DNA of 64,000 nucleotides from Cryptomeria japonica (GCF_030272615.1 NC_081413.1:157609849-157673848); one strand, 5' to 3'. Shown: positions 34,860 to 46,101, counted from the stretch's first letter. Numbers and translations: made by a program. Notes: generated by a model from the sequence alone, not told the origin.

Positions 34860-36205
34860 TTCATGTTGATCACTTTGCTCAAAAAATATAAGCATGTTTT
34901 TGCATGGTCATATGATGACCTGAAAGCCTACAGAGAGGACCTGTTCCAACATGAAATTCCTTTGGACCCAACTACTAGGCCTTTTAGACAAAAGAAAAGG
35001 CCAATTAACTCAATTCTTGGACCCAAAATGCAAGAGGAATTAATGAAGCTTGGAGATGGAGGTATTATCAAATCCATCAAGCATTCATCATAGGTTTCTA
35101 ATCTTGTTCCTGTCACGAAGAAAAATGGTGACATTAGACTGTGTGGATTTCAGGAATTTAAATATTTCATCATTAAAAGATAACTACCCCCTACCTAATA
35201 TGGAAGCAATGCTATAGAAGGTCATAGGTTTTGAGTTTGTACCCATGATGGATGGATTCTCTAGTTACAACTAGGTGAATTAGGTCAAATAATTCAAACA
35301 ATACAAGACTGCCTTCACCACCCCATGGGGAACCTATGTTTATGTTAGAATTCCTTTTGGACTTACAAATGTTGGTACAACATTTAAAAGAGATATGTAT
35401 TTAGCTTTCTTAGACATTATAGACATCATTATGGTTGTCTATCAAGATGAATTGACATCATTCTCCAAAAGGGGAGAGGAGCATTGTTTGCATTTAAAAA
35501 AGGTATTCATCAGGGCATTACAATATGTGATTTCTCTTAATCCTAAGAAATGCCACTTTGTTGTGACTGAAGGTAGACTACTAGGATACATTGTGTATAA
35601 GGAGGGAGTAAGAATAGATCTTGAGAGAGTGACTGCTATTGATAGAATACCTAACCCCAAAACTGTGAAGTCTATCCAATCTTTCTTTGGCCAGATAAAC
35701 TTTGCCCGTAGATTCATATCTAACTTTGGTAAAATAGTAAAACCTATTTCCAAGATGCTAAAGAAAGGGTTTGTGATCAAATGAATAAATGAAGCTTTAG
35801 AAGATTTTGTGGCTATCAAGAGGGCCATAAAACAAGCCCTTGTTTTAAAGACACCATATTTCAGCAAGCCTTTCTAGGTCTTTTATTTTGCTTCATTTTA
35901 CACTATAGGTGTTGTTATGTTACAAAATAACACTGAGGGGTATGAACAACCTATTTCTTTATACATCAAATCCTTTCAAGAAGTCAAACTCAAATATGAC
36001 ACTATGGAAAAGAAAGCATATGATTTAATCAAGGTTGTAAAAAAATTTAGGCCTTACCTTGTAGGTGCCCAAGTAATAGCTTATGTGCCTAATCCTGTAG
36101 TAAAGGACATCTTTGTCCAATCAGAGACAATGGGCATAAGGTGTAGGTGGATCAACAAGATCCAAGAGTTTAATATTGACATCCAAATCACTAAATTGGT
36201 TTGAG
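34860..36205 (+). pseudogene. Element J reverse transcriptase and Gypsy-type RNase H
   Basis: RT begins with KYKHVFAWSYDDLKAYRED and HEIPLDPTTRPFRQKKRP (34890-34995). It passes KKNGDIRLC, WGTYVYVRIPFGLTN (near 35325) and the catalytic region VYQDELTSFSKRGEEH (near 35430), where the second Asp of the usual YxDD is Glu. It continues with LNPKKCHFVVTEGRLLGYIV, IPNPKTVKSIQSFFGQINF and RRFISNFGKIVKPI. RNase H follows with VVMLQNNTEGYEQPISLY, VKLKYDTMEKKAYDLIKVVK and RWINKIQEFNIDIQITKLV. A frameshift at about 35140 and at least seven stops (for example near 35091, 35214 and 35782) break the frame. The KLV..GLAKL end is typical of Tat elements. Confidence 0.83.
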
Positions 36206-36997
36206 GAATGGGCTTGGCAAAGCTCATAGCTATAGAAAACCTAGAGGCTACCCAGATAAATGTTTATTCAGATTCAAAAGGTACCATTTGCATCCTACAA
36301 AGAACCCCATGGTATGCTTATATTATTCCTTTTCTTATAGACTCCATATATCCAGAAGATTTCATAGAAAGCCAAAAAATAACCTTAAAAATGAGATCAC
36401 AAAGGTATGTGTTTACTGTTGGAGGCCTATATTATAGAGACAAAGATGGTTTTCTATTATTTTATCTAGATGAACAACAAGATCAACTTGTGTTAAGAGA
36501 AATGCATGATGGGGTATGTGGAGGACACTTCACAGAAAACACCATAGCTCACAAGGTGGTAAGGATGGGCTATTTTTGGCCATCTTTGTTCAAGGATGCA
36601 CACACCTTTGTAAGAAAGTGTGAGCCCTACTAGAGGCTCTCAGTTAAAATAAAATATGTTGGAGCATTACCACTTAGGCCTATATAAGTAGAAGCCCCTT
36701 TTTCATCAGTGAGGTATTGATTTCATTGGAGATATCATTGATAAGTCTAGTGGTGGACATAAATGGATATTGGTTGCTACAAACTATTTTACTAAGTGGG
36801 TAGAAGTCATCCCCACAAGACAAGCAACTAGTAAAGTGGTTATTGATTTCTTGGTAAGCAATGTTGTGACCAGATTTGGAGTCCCAGTGAGAGTCATCAT
36901 GGACAATGCCATGTGCTTCAGATCTGAGGAGTTCACAAATTTTTGTAAATCATATGGGATAAGAATCTCATATGCATCTCCATACCAAGATGTAGTT
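36206..36997 (+). pseudogene. Element J integrase, cut in the catalytic core
   Basis: After GLAKLIAIENLEATQINVYS comes YVFTVGGLYYRDKDGFLL and the HHCC zinc-binding part LREMHDGVCGGHF...MGYFWPSLFKDA...VRKCEPY, whose second cysteine is damaged. The core shows the first Asp region (FIGDIIDKSSGGHKWILVA, near 36722-36778), KWVEVIPTRQATSK and the second Asp in VIMDNAMCFRSEEF (near 36894). It then reads YGIRISYASPYQD and stops matching integrase at about 36985. The catalytic Glu and the whole C-terminal domain are absent, and the repeat array starts at once. A deletion or a template switch must have occurred here. Confidence 0.82.
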
Positions 36998-37520
36998 GTT
37001 GGATAAGGAATGACTTAGAAATTAAAAAGGAATGTTATTCTGCAAGGTTCCTAGCCTAACTAAAAGATGGTGTGGGATAACGGTTGCAAGTAGAGATCAA
37101 GAGGATCTCTTATCCCACGCATTCCCACGGGGATAAGAGACGAGTTGTGGAATAAGAGAGGATAAGTTTAAGAGGTTTATCCTACAAAAAGAAAACATAC
37201 AAGGAAAATTACCTTCAAGCGGGAGACAACAGGGAATTGTGAGCAATGTGAGATAAGAGGATACTCAAAGGACACACAAAGAGCCTTATCCTGTGAGAAA
37301 AAAATAACATTGGTAAATGCGTTGTAGGAAAAGGAGAAACAAGTTTTGATAAAGAAAATGTGGCAAGACCTTATCTTGTGCAGGTGAAAGGGATGCTTTT
37401 GAGTGCCATGGGATTAAAGGAGCAAGGTAAATACATAGGAGCCTTATCCCATGGGGCTAGTCAATATAACAAAAGATGATGCAAGATAAAGAAGTAAAAA
37501 GAAATCCAATGAAGGCTTAT
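36998..37520. repeat. GGATAAG/CTTATCC array, copy 2
   Basis: It is homologous to about 14711-15230: TGGATAAGGAATGA..AAAAAGGAATGTTAT, GAGATCAAGAGGATCTCTTATCC, GGGGATAAGAGACG, GAGGATAAGTTTAAGAGGTTTATCC and more follow in the same order. It is shorter than copy 1 because the first 370 bases of the array are missing. No coding frame. Confidence 0.82.
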
Positions 37521-37905
37521 CCCATAAAGATGGTGAAGGTCATAAAATGATAAAATAAATTCTAATGACATAAATTTTGAAAATTCTAAGGTGAGTAGGA
37601 GAGTCTTATAAATGTCATGTCATCATTTGAGGGTTGTCAAAGTAAATCTCGATCGTTTATTTCCTAATCAATGGATGCAATTAAAATTTGGTGCCAATGA
37701 CTAGCTTTGTCTGACACAAATGAATTAATGGTGTCACCATAAAAGAGAAATTCATCGATTTATCCCATACCTTGCATCCAAAGAAGAATTTGGAGCATCC
37801 TTGAGTGAGAACAAGAGAACTTTTTCAGCAAATCAACGTGCCCTCCAGCAGATTCAACCCAACAAAGAAAACTAGTAAGTTAATTATTCCACCATCCGTG
37901 TACAT
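37521..37905. other. Non-coding leader before ORF-X, copy 2
   Basis: Homologous to 15241-15640. It contains GGTGCCAATGACTAGCTTTG and AGTAAGTTAATTATTCCACC, shared with copy 1. I see no conserved reading frame. Confidence 0.5.
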
Positions 37906-39705
37906 TTGATAGGTTGTTCTAGTTGTGAATACGTAGAGCTCTTTGTCTATGCCCTAGAGTGTGTAGGGTTTGTGTCTACGTTAAATTTTCCAAGCTCACC
38001 TTTGTTTTTAGGAATTAAAAGGCCTTCCCCTATTAAGGACTCTGCTACTCCCATTGCTGAGAATATCCCTAAAGATGGCACTAGTTGTGCAATGCCAAAG
38101 ATTACCCATGACATCCCCCTCAATGTAATTTTTCCTATGCCATTGATTGAAAGTGCCCCCATTATTGAGCCAAGCCCTCAAACTACCCTACAAATGTCCA
38201 AAGAGGGTGAAGCAATCTCTCCTCCTAAAGAAAAGGTCATGAAGAGAAGGAAAGGACAATTAGGAAGATTGTCAGTGTTGTCTTTACCAATGAGTCTTTA
38301 GATGAGCCTTCCCCCCTCCTAAAGCTAGGAAACCAACTCAAAAGAGGAGAAGGTTTGCCCAAAAGGTCTCCATTGAAACACCTACCACTAAATCCCCTCC
38401 CCCTGTAGAAAGTGCCCCTGCTGTAGAAAACCCACCTACTAAAGAAGCCCAAATCCCTCAAGGAGAAACCCCACAAGAAGAAAACCTTGTTGAGCAAGTC
38501 AAGGAAATTGCTCCTGCAAAAAAAGAAAGCTCCCAAAGCTCCCAAGTGGCCTAGAAAATCCTCTCAGGTAGAATCATCAGCTCAAGAAGAGCAACTAGCA
38601 ACAGTGCTAACCACCCGTCTTGTTTCTGCAAAGATTGCAGAGGAATTGCAACATGAAATTGAATAGAGATTAGAGGAGGTTGCAAAGAGCCCAACCAGAC
38701 AAACAAGAAGCCTTCATCAAGACCTATTAGAATTTTTTAAAGTGTCCTCCATGAATGATAGAAAAATAATTGCCTTTAGTTACACATCAACAAGATGCAG
38801 GGATGCATTTACAAAGGAGAGAGGGTGGGATGTATTTCACTCTTTTTATGGAAATAGAGACAAACTTGTCCCAGTGTAAAATCCTTGGGCACTAAACTTG
38901 GGGAAGCTAGTAGTGCCAAATGTTTTTATAGATTCAATGTTAATAAGAGAGATAGTTGTTGCTTATGACCCCCAAAGAAGGATTGTAAGATCTAAAGAAG
39001 GTTATGTCCTATTGGACATTTTGCATAGGGCTATTGTTGAATGTTTTGGTTTGGACAAGTCTACCCTCAAGGAAATCAACAAAAATAATGTGGAAATGAA
39101 TTACTAGTATAAAAGGGACAGGTATAGAAAGGACTTTGTTCCTCATTTTATGAAGAAAATTTTAAAAAATTCATAGAATTACGTCCTACCATCTAAAAGG
39201 AAGCCTTTCAGATTAGAATGTTTTGAACCCTATTTTGTGAAGACCTACTATGCATTAGGGTAGGTTCTTGGGGTAGATTTTGGGCTTACTCAAATGCCCA
39301 TAGATTTCATGATGATTTCCATCAATATCCAACACTCCTTAATAAATGAGTTGTATGACTTTGCAACTATTATTAATGATAAGATCCATGAATGGTTAAT
39401 GGGAGAAAGGAATAAGAATCAGAAGCTTTAATTCAAACACTATTCTTTATCGTGTCTTTTGATTCTTTATCAAAATAGGACTTACTAGGGTCCAAAATTA
39501 GCAATAAGGACAAATGATCCACCCATAGGTATTCCATGGCCAATACAGAGATGGACTCATGTGTGGGACAAAGGATCTAGGTTTGGTAGTTATTCTATTT
39601 TCTCTGATCATTTTATCATGAAAGTTTTGTTAAGGCTTGGAGTAAGGCTAAATTCTTAGGGTAAGAAGTTGTAGAGCTACTAGGACAATATATCCAAATG
39701 GGGCC
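37906..39705 (+). pseudogene. ORF-X, copy 2 (unknown protein, truncated by element E)
   Basis: It aligns with copy 1 throughout: LGIKRPSPIKDSATPIAEN, EDGT/KDGTSCAMPKITH, SPQTT, SPPKEKVMKRRKG, then the Pro/Lys-rich stretch and RQTRSLHQDLLEF. The best conserved block is MLIREIVVAYDPQRRIVRS and EGYVLLDILHRAIVECFGLD (near 38940-39050), followed by KDFVPHFMKKIL and the CFEPYFVKTYYAL segment. In this copy the CATTTTGCATAGGG target of element D is empty, which shows the pre-insertion sequence. Stops are frequent (for example near 38298, 39106 and 39172). Element E cuts it near 39706, at GGGGCC, so the C-terminal half is not visible. Confidence 0.68.
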
Positions 39706-40800
39706 CGATGGACTTGAAAATCACTGAGAGGGGGGGGTGAATTAGTGACACCAAAAATTTAACTACTTCAAACACTAACCGATAGATTAACTTAACAAAT
39801 CTTTAAAACACAATGCATGAAATCCAAAATGATATAACAACATCCATAAAAAGTAAAGCATCCACCATAACACAAGTGTTTGTACGTGGAAAACTCAAAT
39901 AGGTAAAAACCACAGTGAGATGGTACTCACAAGTTAACTATCTACAGTAATAGATAACTAATGGGTAAGGTCTATAAAGTGCTCTACTAGGAGAGAATCT
40001 TGTTAGAGATCCCAAAGCTTGATTAGAAGCTTATACCCTGTTAGGAGTAACCTCAATGGAGGATTTCTGAATCCAAACTAATGGATCACCCTATTAAAGG
40101 ATTTATACATTGAAGCTTGTTATAACTTACCTAGTTAGGGGATTTGATTCTGCTATAATTGTTAGAAAACAACAAGAATTGTTTGATCTATTCTGAGTAG
40201 CATAATACTTTCTTGATCAAATCATTTTAAACATATTCAACACTACTCTTCTGCATACTCTGCAACTTAACTCTTTTTCTTTCGCACATAACACAACACT
40301 TTCACTTATATCAAAATAGTACATTGCGATGTCAATATATAGACCTTATAATTTCATGTTGGCCTTAAGAAATCATAACACAATTTCCTAGGTGCAGTGT
40401 ATCTGGAGAAGTGATCATAACTCATCACAAAAATTACCGCCAAGTAGTCGGTGCTAGTAACTCATCACGAAATATGGTCTCTCATCACAAAATTACCTAA
40501 TATCGGTTGGAACAATCAAATACCAATTTGAGTAAACCATATGAACCATTATCCTTGAATCTCCACTTGATCTCCATCTTGATCTTCATCTTGATGCTGA
40601 CTTAGTATAACCATAGATTGTCTCTTATGCACATACTAGTTAGCACAAAGTATTGGTTAGAGATTAACCACTAAGTATACTATTTGACAGTGTAAATAAT
40701 TGAAGTTACACCGGTATTCAATATAATCATGCGTGTGTGAGTGAGTGTTTCATCAATGACAACAAATGATGAATACATTACAATCATCATCAAGACAACA
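39706..40800 (-). repeat. 3' LTR of element E
   Basis: In + coordinates it runs from CGATGGACTTGAAAATC (or TGGACTTG at 39709) to CAAGACAACA, next to the polypurine tract. It has the shared terminal block GAGAGGGGGGGGTGAATTAG (39726-39745) and TACGTGGAAAACTCAAATAG (39883-39902). A run of CTTGTTAGAGAT/CCTGTTAGGAG units at 40000-40150 parallels that in the LTRs of A and C. Confidence 0.78.
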
Positions 40801-40970
40801 CTCTCCCCCTTTTGCATTGATGGTAACACTTAGAAAATTTTATAGTAATACTGCTAAGTGTGCATACACAACAAATTTACACATATAGTCATGCTCCCCC
40901 TTAATGCATACATTATACATAATTTTCAAAAAAACACATACATATTTATACTCCCCCTTTGACAACAATG
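40801..40970 (-). other. Polypurine tracts of element E
   Basis: In + coordinates: CTCTCCCCCTTTTGCATTG at the LTR, GCTCCCCCTTAATGC (near 40893) and CTCCCCCTTTGACAACAATG (40951-40970). The last is the TTGTCAAAGGGGGAG form typical of Sireviruses. Confidence 0.8.
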
Positions 40971-40986
40971 ACAAATTGAAAATGAA

Positions 40987-41009
40987 ATATATATATATAT
41001 ATATATATA
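40987..41009. repeat. (TA)n microsatellite
   Basis: About eleven TA units just inside the polypurine tracts of E. Confidence 0.9.
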
Positions 41010-41128
41010 AATAGAAAATTTGTATCAAAGTGTTTAGCATATACAAACTGAAAAATCAAAGTTCAGGCATAAGCAATTCTCATGAATATAACATTGTAGC
41101 TCTTCTTCAATTGTGAAAAAGCATGGGT

Positions 41129-42600
41129 CTATGATTCCAACATGTTCTCAGTATATTTGAATGTAGGCATTAGTTGTGAATGGAATTCTTCCATTGAGTC
41201 CAGTGTGCAGGTTTCAAGAGTTGCAAGGATAGATTCTGTATTTGTGTAGGCTCTTTGTAATATGTCTACTTGTGATGTGAGCAGAATCTTGAGTTCCTTG
41301 AGAGACCGAAGTCTTTTTGCCTTCTCATTATTATAGATGTCCATCCTGGTATGCAAATCATCTACAGATTTCCTAAAGGCAAATATAGAGTCCTGAAGTG
41401 GGACATATGTCTTGCATATCTTTTCCAGCTCTTGTTCTATTTGTGTTTGTCTTTTTGAAATGTTTGAATAAAAGAAAAAAAACATTAGAGGTGGAAGCAA
41501 GATACTTTCCTCCTATTTTAATAGCATTGCTCAACAAATCTGTGTTGTGTGATAGAGCCATTTTTTCACTATCAATATCCTTTGCCAGTTTTTCTCCATA
41601 CTTCTTCTTGTGACTCTTTTTAGCATAGAGTTGAGTAGCATCTTCTAGTGACTTGATTTGATCATATGCGTCTACAACGAACTAACCAAGTTTTCTAATA
41701 GGTGTAGGTAGATGTGTTGTAGATGTTTCTGGTTGTAGACCAGATAAAATATCTATGATAGTCTAAATTGTTTCAGCTTCAACCCTTTTCTCTTTCAGTC
41801 TCTTTTTATGCACTGTAAATTTCATGACACTTGCAATCTTCATCATTTTTGATGTGATCAGGTTGTTCATATCAATAGGTCTTGAAATACTTAAAGAATC
41901 ATCACTAGCTTCATCAAGTTGCTTCTTCTTTGCTGGTTCAGAGGATACAACCTTAATGATTATTTTTTCTATATTCTCCTTCATTTCCTTTTCAGAGGAC
42001 TATGTGATAACTATTTTAGTAGGATCCTTTTGAATAACTTGAATGACTGGTGGAGATTGGGGTTTCTCTAGTTGTGCCATTTTTGATGGATTGTCCACTT
42101 TTTAGTTGAGTTGTTGGTTGCTCAACTAGGGTAACCTGTACATCAGTAATTGTAGGAGCCTCCGTATCTGGTGTAGTGTTGTCTCTAGATAGATCAATTA
42201 TGTCCTAAACATCATCAACAACATGAATGATGGATTCATCCTTTTTCTTAAGAGGATAGACCTCATCAGCTTGAATAATCTCTTCTTCATCCATTTCTGG
42301 TCGATTAACATCATCTACAACATTATCCTCATTCATAGAGGATTGGATGAGTTCTTCCATTCTTTTGATTTCACAGTCTATTCAATGGGTCTCAGTTTCA
42401 ACAATTGCCTTCTTTCCACTGAGTAACTTCAGTCTTCTTACTTTGAATGTGAGCTGAAATTTGTATTGAGCAACTAAAGCACTAATATCATCTTTAGAAA
42501 GTTCAGAAAAATATTGTACAAATATTTCATCAATAATTTCTTTTTCTAATTTTATAGCTTCCTCCCATTTGTTCAAAAGAATAGTGTACAAATAATTTAA
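41129..42600 (-). pseudogene. Element E large ORF, C-terminal part (unknown, coiled coil)
   Basis: Fragments in several frames: WEEAIKLEKEIIDEIFVQYF and KDDISALVAQYKFQLTFKVR (42560-42400), an acidic Thr/Val/Glu-rich stretch (42380-42000), KEKRVEAE near 41775, then QTQIEQELEKICKTYVPLQD and EKAKRLRSLKELKILLTSQV (41455-41275). The last two look like a coiled coil, as at the C-terminus of the D protein. The order acidic linker, helical end, polypurine tracts is the same as in D. Many stops. No enzyme motif. Sequence identity to D is too low here to align by eye with confidence. Confidence 0.5.
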
Positions 42601-42781
42601 GATATCCTTTCCAATTCATGTGGATATCTACTATAATGACACAAATGAGTGATTACCTATTGAATGACTTTCTCTTTCTCATTTACAGTGAAGGAATCAA
42701 AATGCTCTTTGACATTGTCAAACCTATTCCTTCCTAGTGTCTTCATTGTTCTTTCACAGATTCTGGTTGGAGAATAAGTTT

Positions 42782-43974
42782 TCAATTCCTCTTCTTTGGT
42801 ACATTCTCCTTCTTTGTATATACTTTAGGTGTTAGTTCCTTTTTGGTTAGGACACTCCGAGTCACCCTTGTAGTCTTTATTACTGGAGGTGAGTCAGTTT
42901 TCTTTTTCTTTCCTTTCACATTAGTGACAAGAGCAGTATTGGTTTCCCCTGGTGCATTTTGGACTGCCACAATGTCCAATTTTGCCTTCTTTTTGTCTTT
43001 GGGAGATGCTAATAGGGTATTAGCATAACCAACCAATAGAGCATAGTTCACCTCATAACTCATGTCTTCCATCTCTTCTTCTCTTGGCTCAATTGCTTGC
43101 ATCAAGCAAAAGTCAACGATACCAGTAAAGACTATGTCTTTTTCAAAGTGCCTTACCACATCTTCTGGTAGTCTCATTCTCATGCTCATCATTTTCTGAA
43201 ATTCATTAAAATACTTATTCATGGTTGCAGGGAAAGTATTCTTTACAGCCTTAATGTTGTTCTTGATTTGAGCAGAGACTAGTAAGTCTTTTGACCACTC
43301 AATGTCTCTAATTCCTGGTAGAAAGTTCTATAAATAGAAGAATAACCCGACCAATAGCTAACCATACTTGAATCTTTGACTATTGTCCTTTTTAATAGAT
43401 TGAAAATTTTAAAATAATTGCCTTTTGATAGCTTCATAGAGATCGTAATTTGCATTATCAACAATCATTTTGTGAGCTATATGAATTGCTACAGGTGGAA
43501 CACTATTAAGTCTACTAGAGTAAAATACTTGGTAGCCTATCACCATTGCTGCTAGTTTCACTGCAGGGTCTCTAATATTGTTGATAAAAAAGGAACGCTT
43601 ATCAGAAGTAGAACCAGTTAAAGAGAATACCATGTCTTTTGAAATTTATCTGAGAACAAGTACTTCACTAGTTGAGAAATAACTAGTTATAACCCGAATG
43701 GCTTCCTTAGTTATTGTGTGAGTTCTTTCTAAATACATATTCTCTCAATGAACTCAACTCAAAATGATTCTGATATGCTCATCCTTAAAATCTTCAAGAA
43801 AGTAAGAAGCATTATGAAAACCCTTTTCAAAAACCCTAGCATATTTTGTTTCAATCTTTTTGTTCTTATCACAAAGTGATTTCAACTGTGTATAAATGTA
43901 TAGAGTTCCTAAATCTTCTATCTTGTAGTCAATATAACTAGATACATCACCTTTGATCAAAACTCCAATTGGAA
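42782..43974 (-). pseudogene. Element E large ORF, conserved domain (unknown)
   Basis: It aligns with the D ORF in order: IPIGVLIKGD, DYKIEDLGTLYIYTQLK, FLEDFKDEHIRIILS, ITKEAIRVITSY (near 43700), KLAAMVIGYQVFYSSRLNSV, YDLYEAIKRQLF, MNKYFNEFQKMMSMRMRLPE and MSYEVNYALLVGYANTLLAS. The C-terminal part is basic (KGKKKKTDSPP, LTKKELTPKVYTKKE), like the KKLTPKK stretch of D. The frame is cut at 43974 by the LTR of K, only about 45 codons after the expected N-terminus. Stops lie near 43636 and 43330. Function unknown. Conserved spacing with low identity indicates long-term protein-level constraint. Confidence 0.68.
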
Positions 43975-45438
43975 TGTAAAGACGTAAATTAATCTATATG
44001 ACATAATCTACTCTTTATTCATAAATAAACTCATAGATCAATTAAGAAGTCTATTTCATACATAATATAAAATAAGTTTAATAAATTGATAAAACAATCA
44101 TAGATATCAAGGAGTTAAATAAAATTTTCATATATAATGGAAGGTAAAAATTTCTCATTACATATCATTATATGATACTTAGGCTTTCTAATGCCTTAAG
44201 TATTAAACAAACATAAAGAAAGTGAGATACATCTGTCGATCTCCAATCTGAGTCACTTCCTTTCATTCCATTGAATGGAGATGAGAACAAGATTCAGACG
44301 CTTTTTCTACCCAACCTTGAAGCTTACGCTTCCCCGGAATTCTTGGTCAATCAAGAATACTCGACCCTGCATGAATTATTTTAACAAAAGAATTCGAAAG
44401 ACAAGAGGGAATCTGGTGCATGCCTAGATGATACAAGCATTTTCATTTTCATTTTTCTAATTCTTTTAAGAAACAAGCATTATCAATCAAAGATATGGTA
44501 GAGAGAATAAATAAAATAATTCCATCTATTTCAATGGATAATTCAATTCATTACTCAAATGAGTATAATGGCATGCATAGAAAAAATAAATAGTTTGGAA
44601 AAAGCAACTATTCTCTCTAAGATTCCATATTCGGCACCCATCTCGGAAGGTAACTTTCCATACACAAGCCATTCTAGTTAGGTTCTCATAAAACAAGAAT
44701 ACATTTCCATAAAGAATACAATCTTTTGACTAATAGAACTAACATCTTTCCTATCACTTTCATAAATTAAACACTATTTCATTACTTTCACCTAATTGAA
44801 AACAATCTTTCGTAGAATAACAATTTCACGATTTTGATAAGCAAACATATTTTCATCAAAGTAAATCAAATAAGTACAAAGTAAGAATAAGGTGTAATGC
44901 AAGTATGATTATTTTCATATAAATGAGTTAAATTTGAGTACATATTCTTTAAATGAGTAGCTATCCTAACCCATTAGCATTATTTACCATTCTTAAACAA
45001 TATAAGTGCATTTCTTAGCTATTTCAATATATGTACCACCTAATGATTTCCTTTTATGTCTATTCAAGGAATAATAAAAAAAATTCAATAAAGACATGGA
45101 ATATCATAAATAAAATCTTATTCTACAACCATAGCTATATTTCACTATCATTTCTTAGTGCAAAATAACTAAAATGAAATGAAGATCCTACCTCCTTACG
45201 CTTTGATACAGGCTTGGAATGAACTCTTTCGTGCCTCCTCTAAATCAACCTACTTCTTTCTTGATGGCTCAAGAGTTCTATATCAGATCTTCCTCTAACC
45301 ACCTATCTATTTTCCTTCTATCTCTGCTCTAAAGTGCTCTCTCTCTCTCTAATCTCTTTTAACTTTACTATCTCTCTCTCTGCTCCAACTTGCTATTTGC
45401 TATCTTTTTCCTCCCCCTAACTATCGAGCCTATGCCTC

Positions 45439-45446
45439 TATTTATA
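45439..45446 (-). promoter_or_regulatory. TATA box of the K 3' LTR
   Basis: The - strand reads AATAGTATAAATAGAGGC, a canonical plant TATA context. A purine-rich GA leader follows about 60 bases downstream. The same box is in the other LTR at 58203. Confidence 0.75.
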
Positions 45447-46058
45447 CTATTTTTCCCTATGAAATTTGCTACATCTAAGACTCAGTTATTGTTATGAATT
45501 TATAATATTGGCTGCATTATAGATAGGTCTGATGCTTAACTATTCCACGTCTTCTCCTTCCCCAAAGTATTACTAGTTTAGTGGTTTCTCTTGTCTACAC
45601 ATCTTGGAGTGGTGGGAGGCCAAGTAATGTCTTCTAAAGTAATCAAAATCGGATCATGGAGAGATGGTTGGTCTTCTCCACCATCATCGTGGAGTTTGCA
45701 GTCTTCCAACTACCTCCGTGGATCATGGAAAATATGCATTTACATAACTCCATGGCACTATGTGCTCATTTACTCTTTCCTCTTGCCGGTCTCGAGCCAT
45801 TAACAATGGTTGTTCTACAGTCTAATTGCAATGATATTTAGTACATGGGGTGTGACTATCATTTGGTGGGGAAGTTGACATTGTCGAGTTCTACTAGTCG
45901 ACGAATAACCCGTCACCGCCACCTTTTGTGGAGAAAACATCTGCCACCGCCACCTTTGGTAAAATAACATATGTATAAATAAAAAATTTCATTTTAAATC
46001 ATTAGTAATGAAATTCTAATATGATTTTCTATTATTAATAAATTAATAATGTATAAGG

Positions 46059-46060
<2 letters not shown>

Positions 46061-46098
<38 letters not shown>
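46061..46098. repeat. (TA)n microsatellite in the K LTR
   Basis: TATATATACATATATATATA and continuing TA units with a few interruptions. Confidence 0.85.

Positions 46099-46101
<3 letters not shown>

Larger units (their letters stand above)
30160..39705 (+). mobile_element. Element J, Gypsy/Tat-like LTR retrotransposon with 3' ORF-X
   Basis: After the LTR ending at 30159 come a primer site, a long gag, protease, an RNase H-like domain, RT, a second RNase H, an integrase that stops abruptly in its core, a GGATAAG array and ORF-X. Element E interrupts ORF-X at about 39706, and the rest of J would lie right of the window. Nearly every domain has stops or frameshifts. Primer-site type, gag knuckle, dual RNase H and a 3' ORF together point to the Tat branch of plant Gypsy elements. 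Element G/H shares the same array, ORF-X and probably LTR, but its gag is clearly different. Confidence 0.82.
39706..43974 (-). mobile_element. Element E, non-autonomous relative of D, 3' part
   Basis: On the - strand the visible part runs from the middle of the large unknown ORF (43974) through its C-terminus and three polypurine tracts to the 3' LTR (39706-40800). It matches element D in gene order and in conserved protein blocks, but nucleotide similarity is low, so the two families separated long ago. Gag and the 5' LTR lie beyond K, right of the window. E is inserted in ORF-X of element J. Gypsy element K is inserted in the E ORF at 43975. No RT or integrase is seen. The exact left end is 39706 or 39709. 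Confidence 0.82.

Noticed and set aside
41129-43974. First impression of a host gene with coiled coil
   Set aside because: It lies between polypurine tracts and an LTR-cut frame and matches the element D ORF, so it belongs to element E.
43990-44260. Possible separate repeat family because the same sequence recurs at 56739
   Set aside because: The two are the LTR pair of element K. No additional family is needed.
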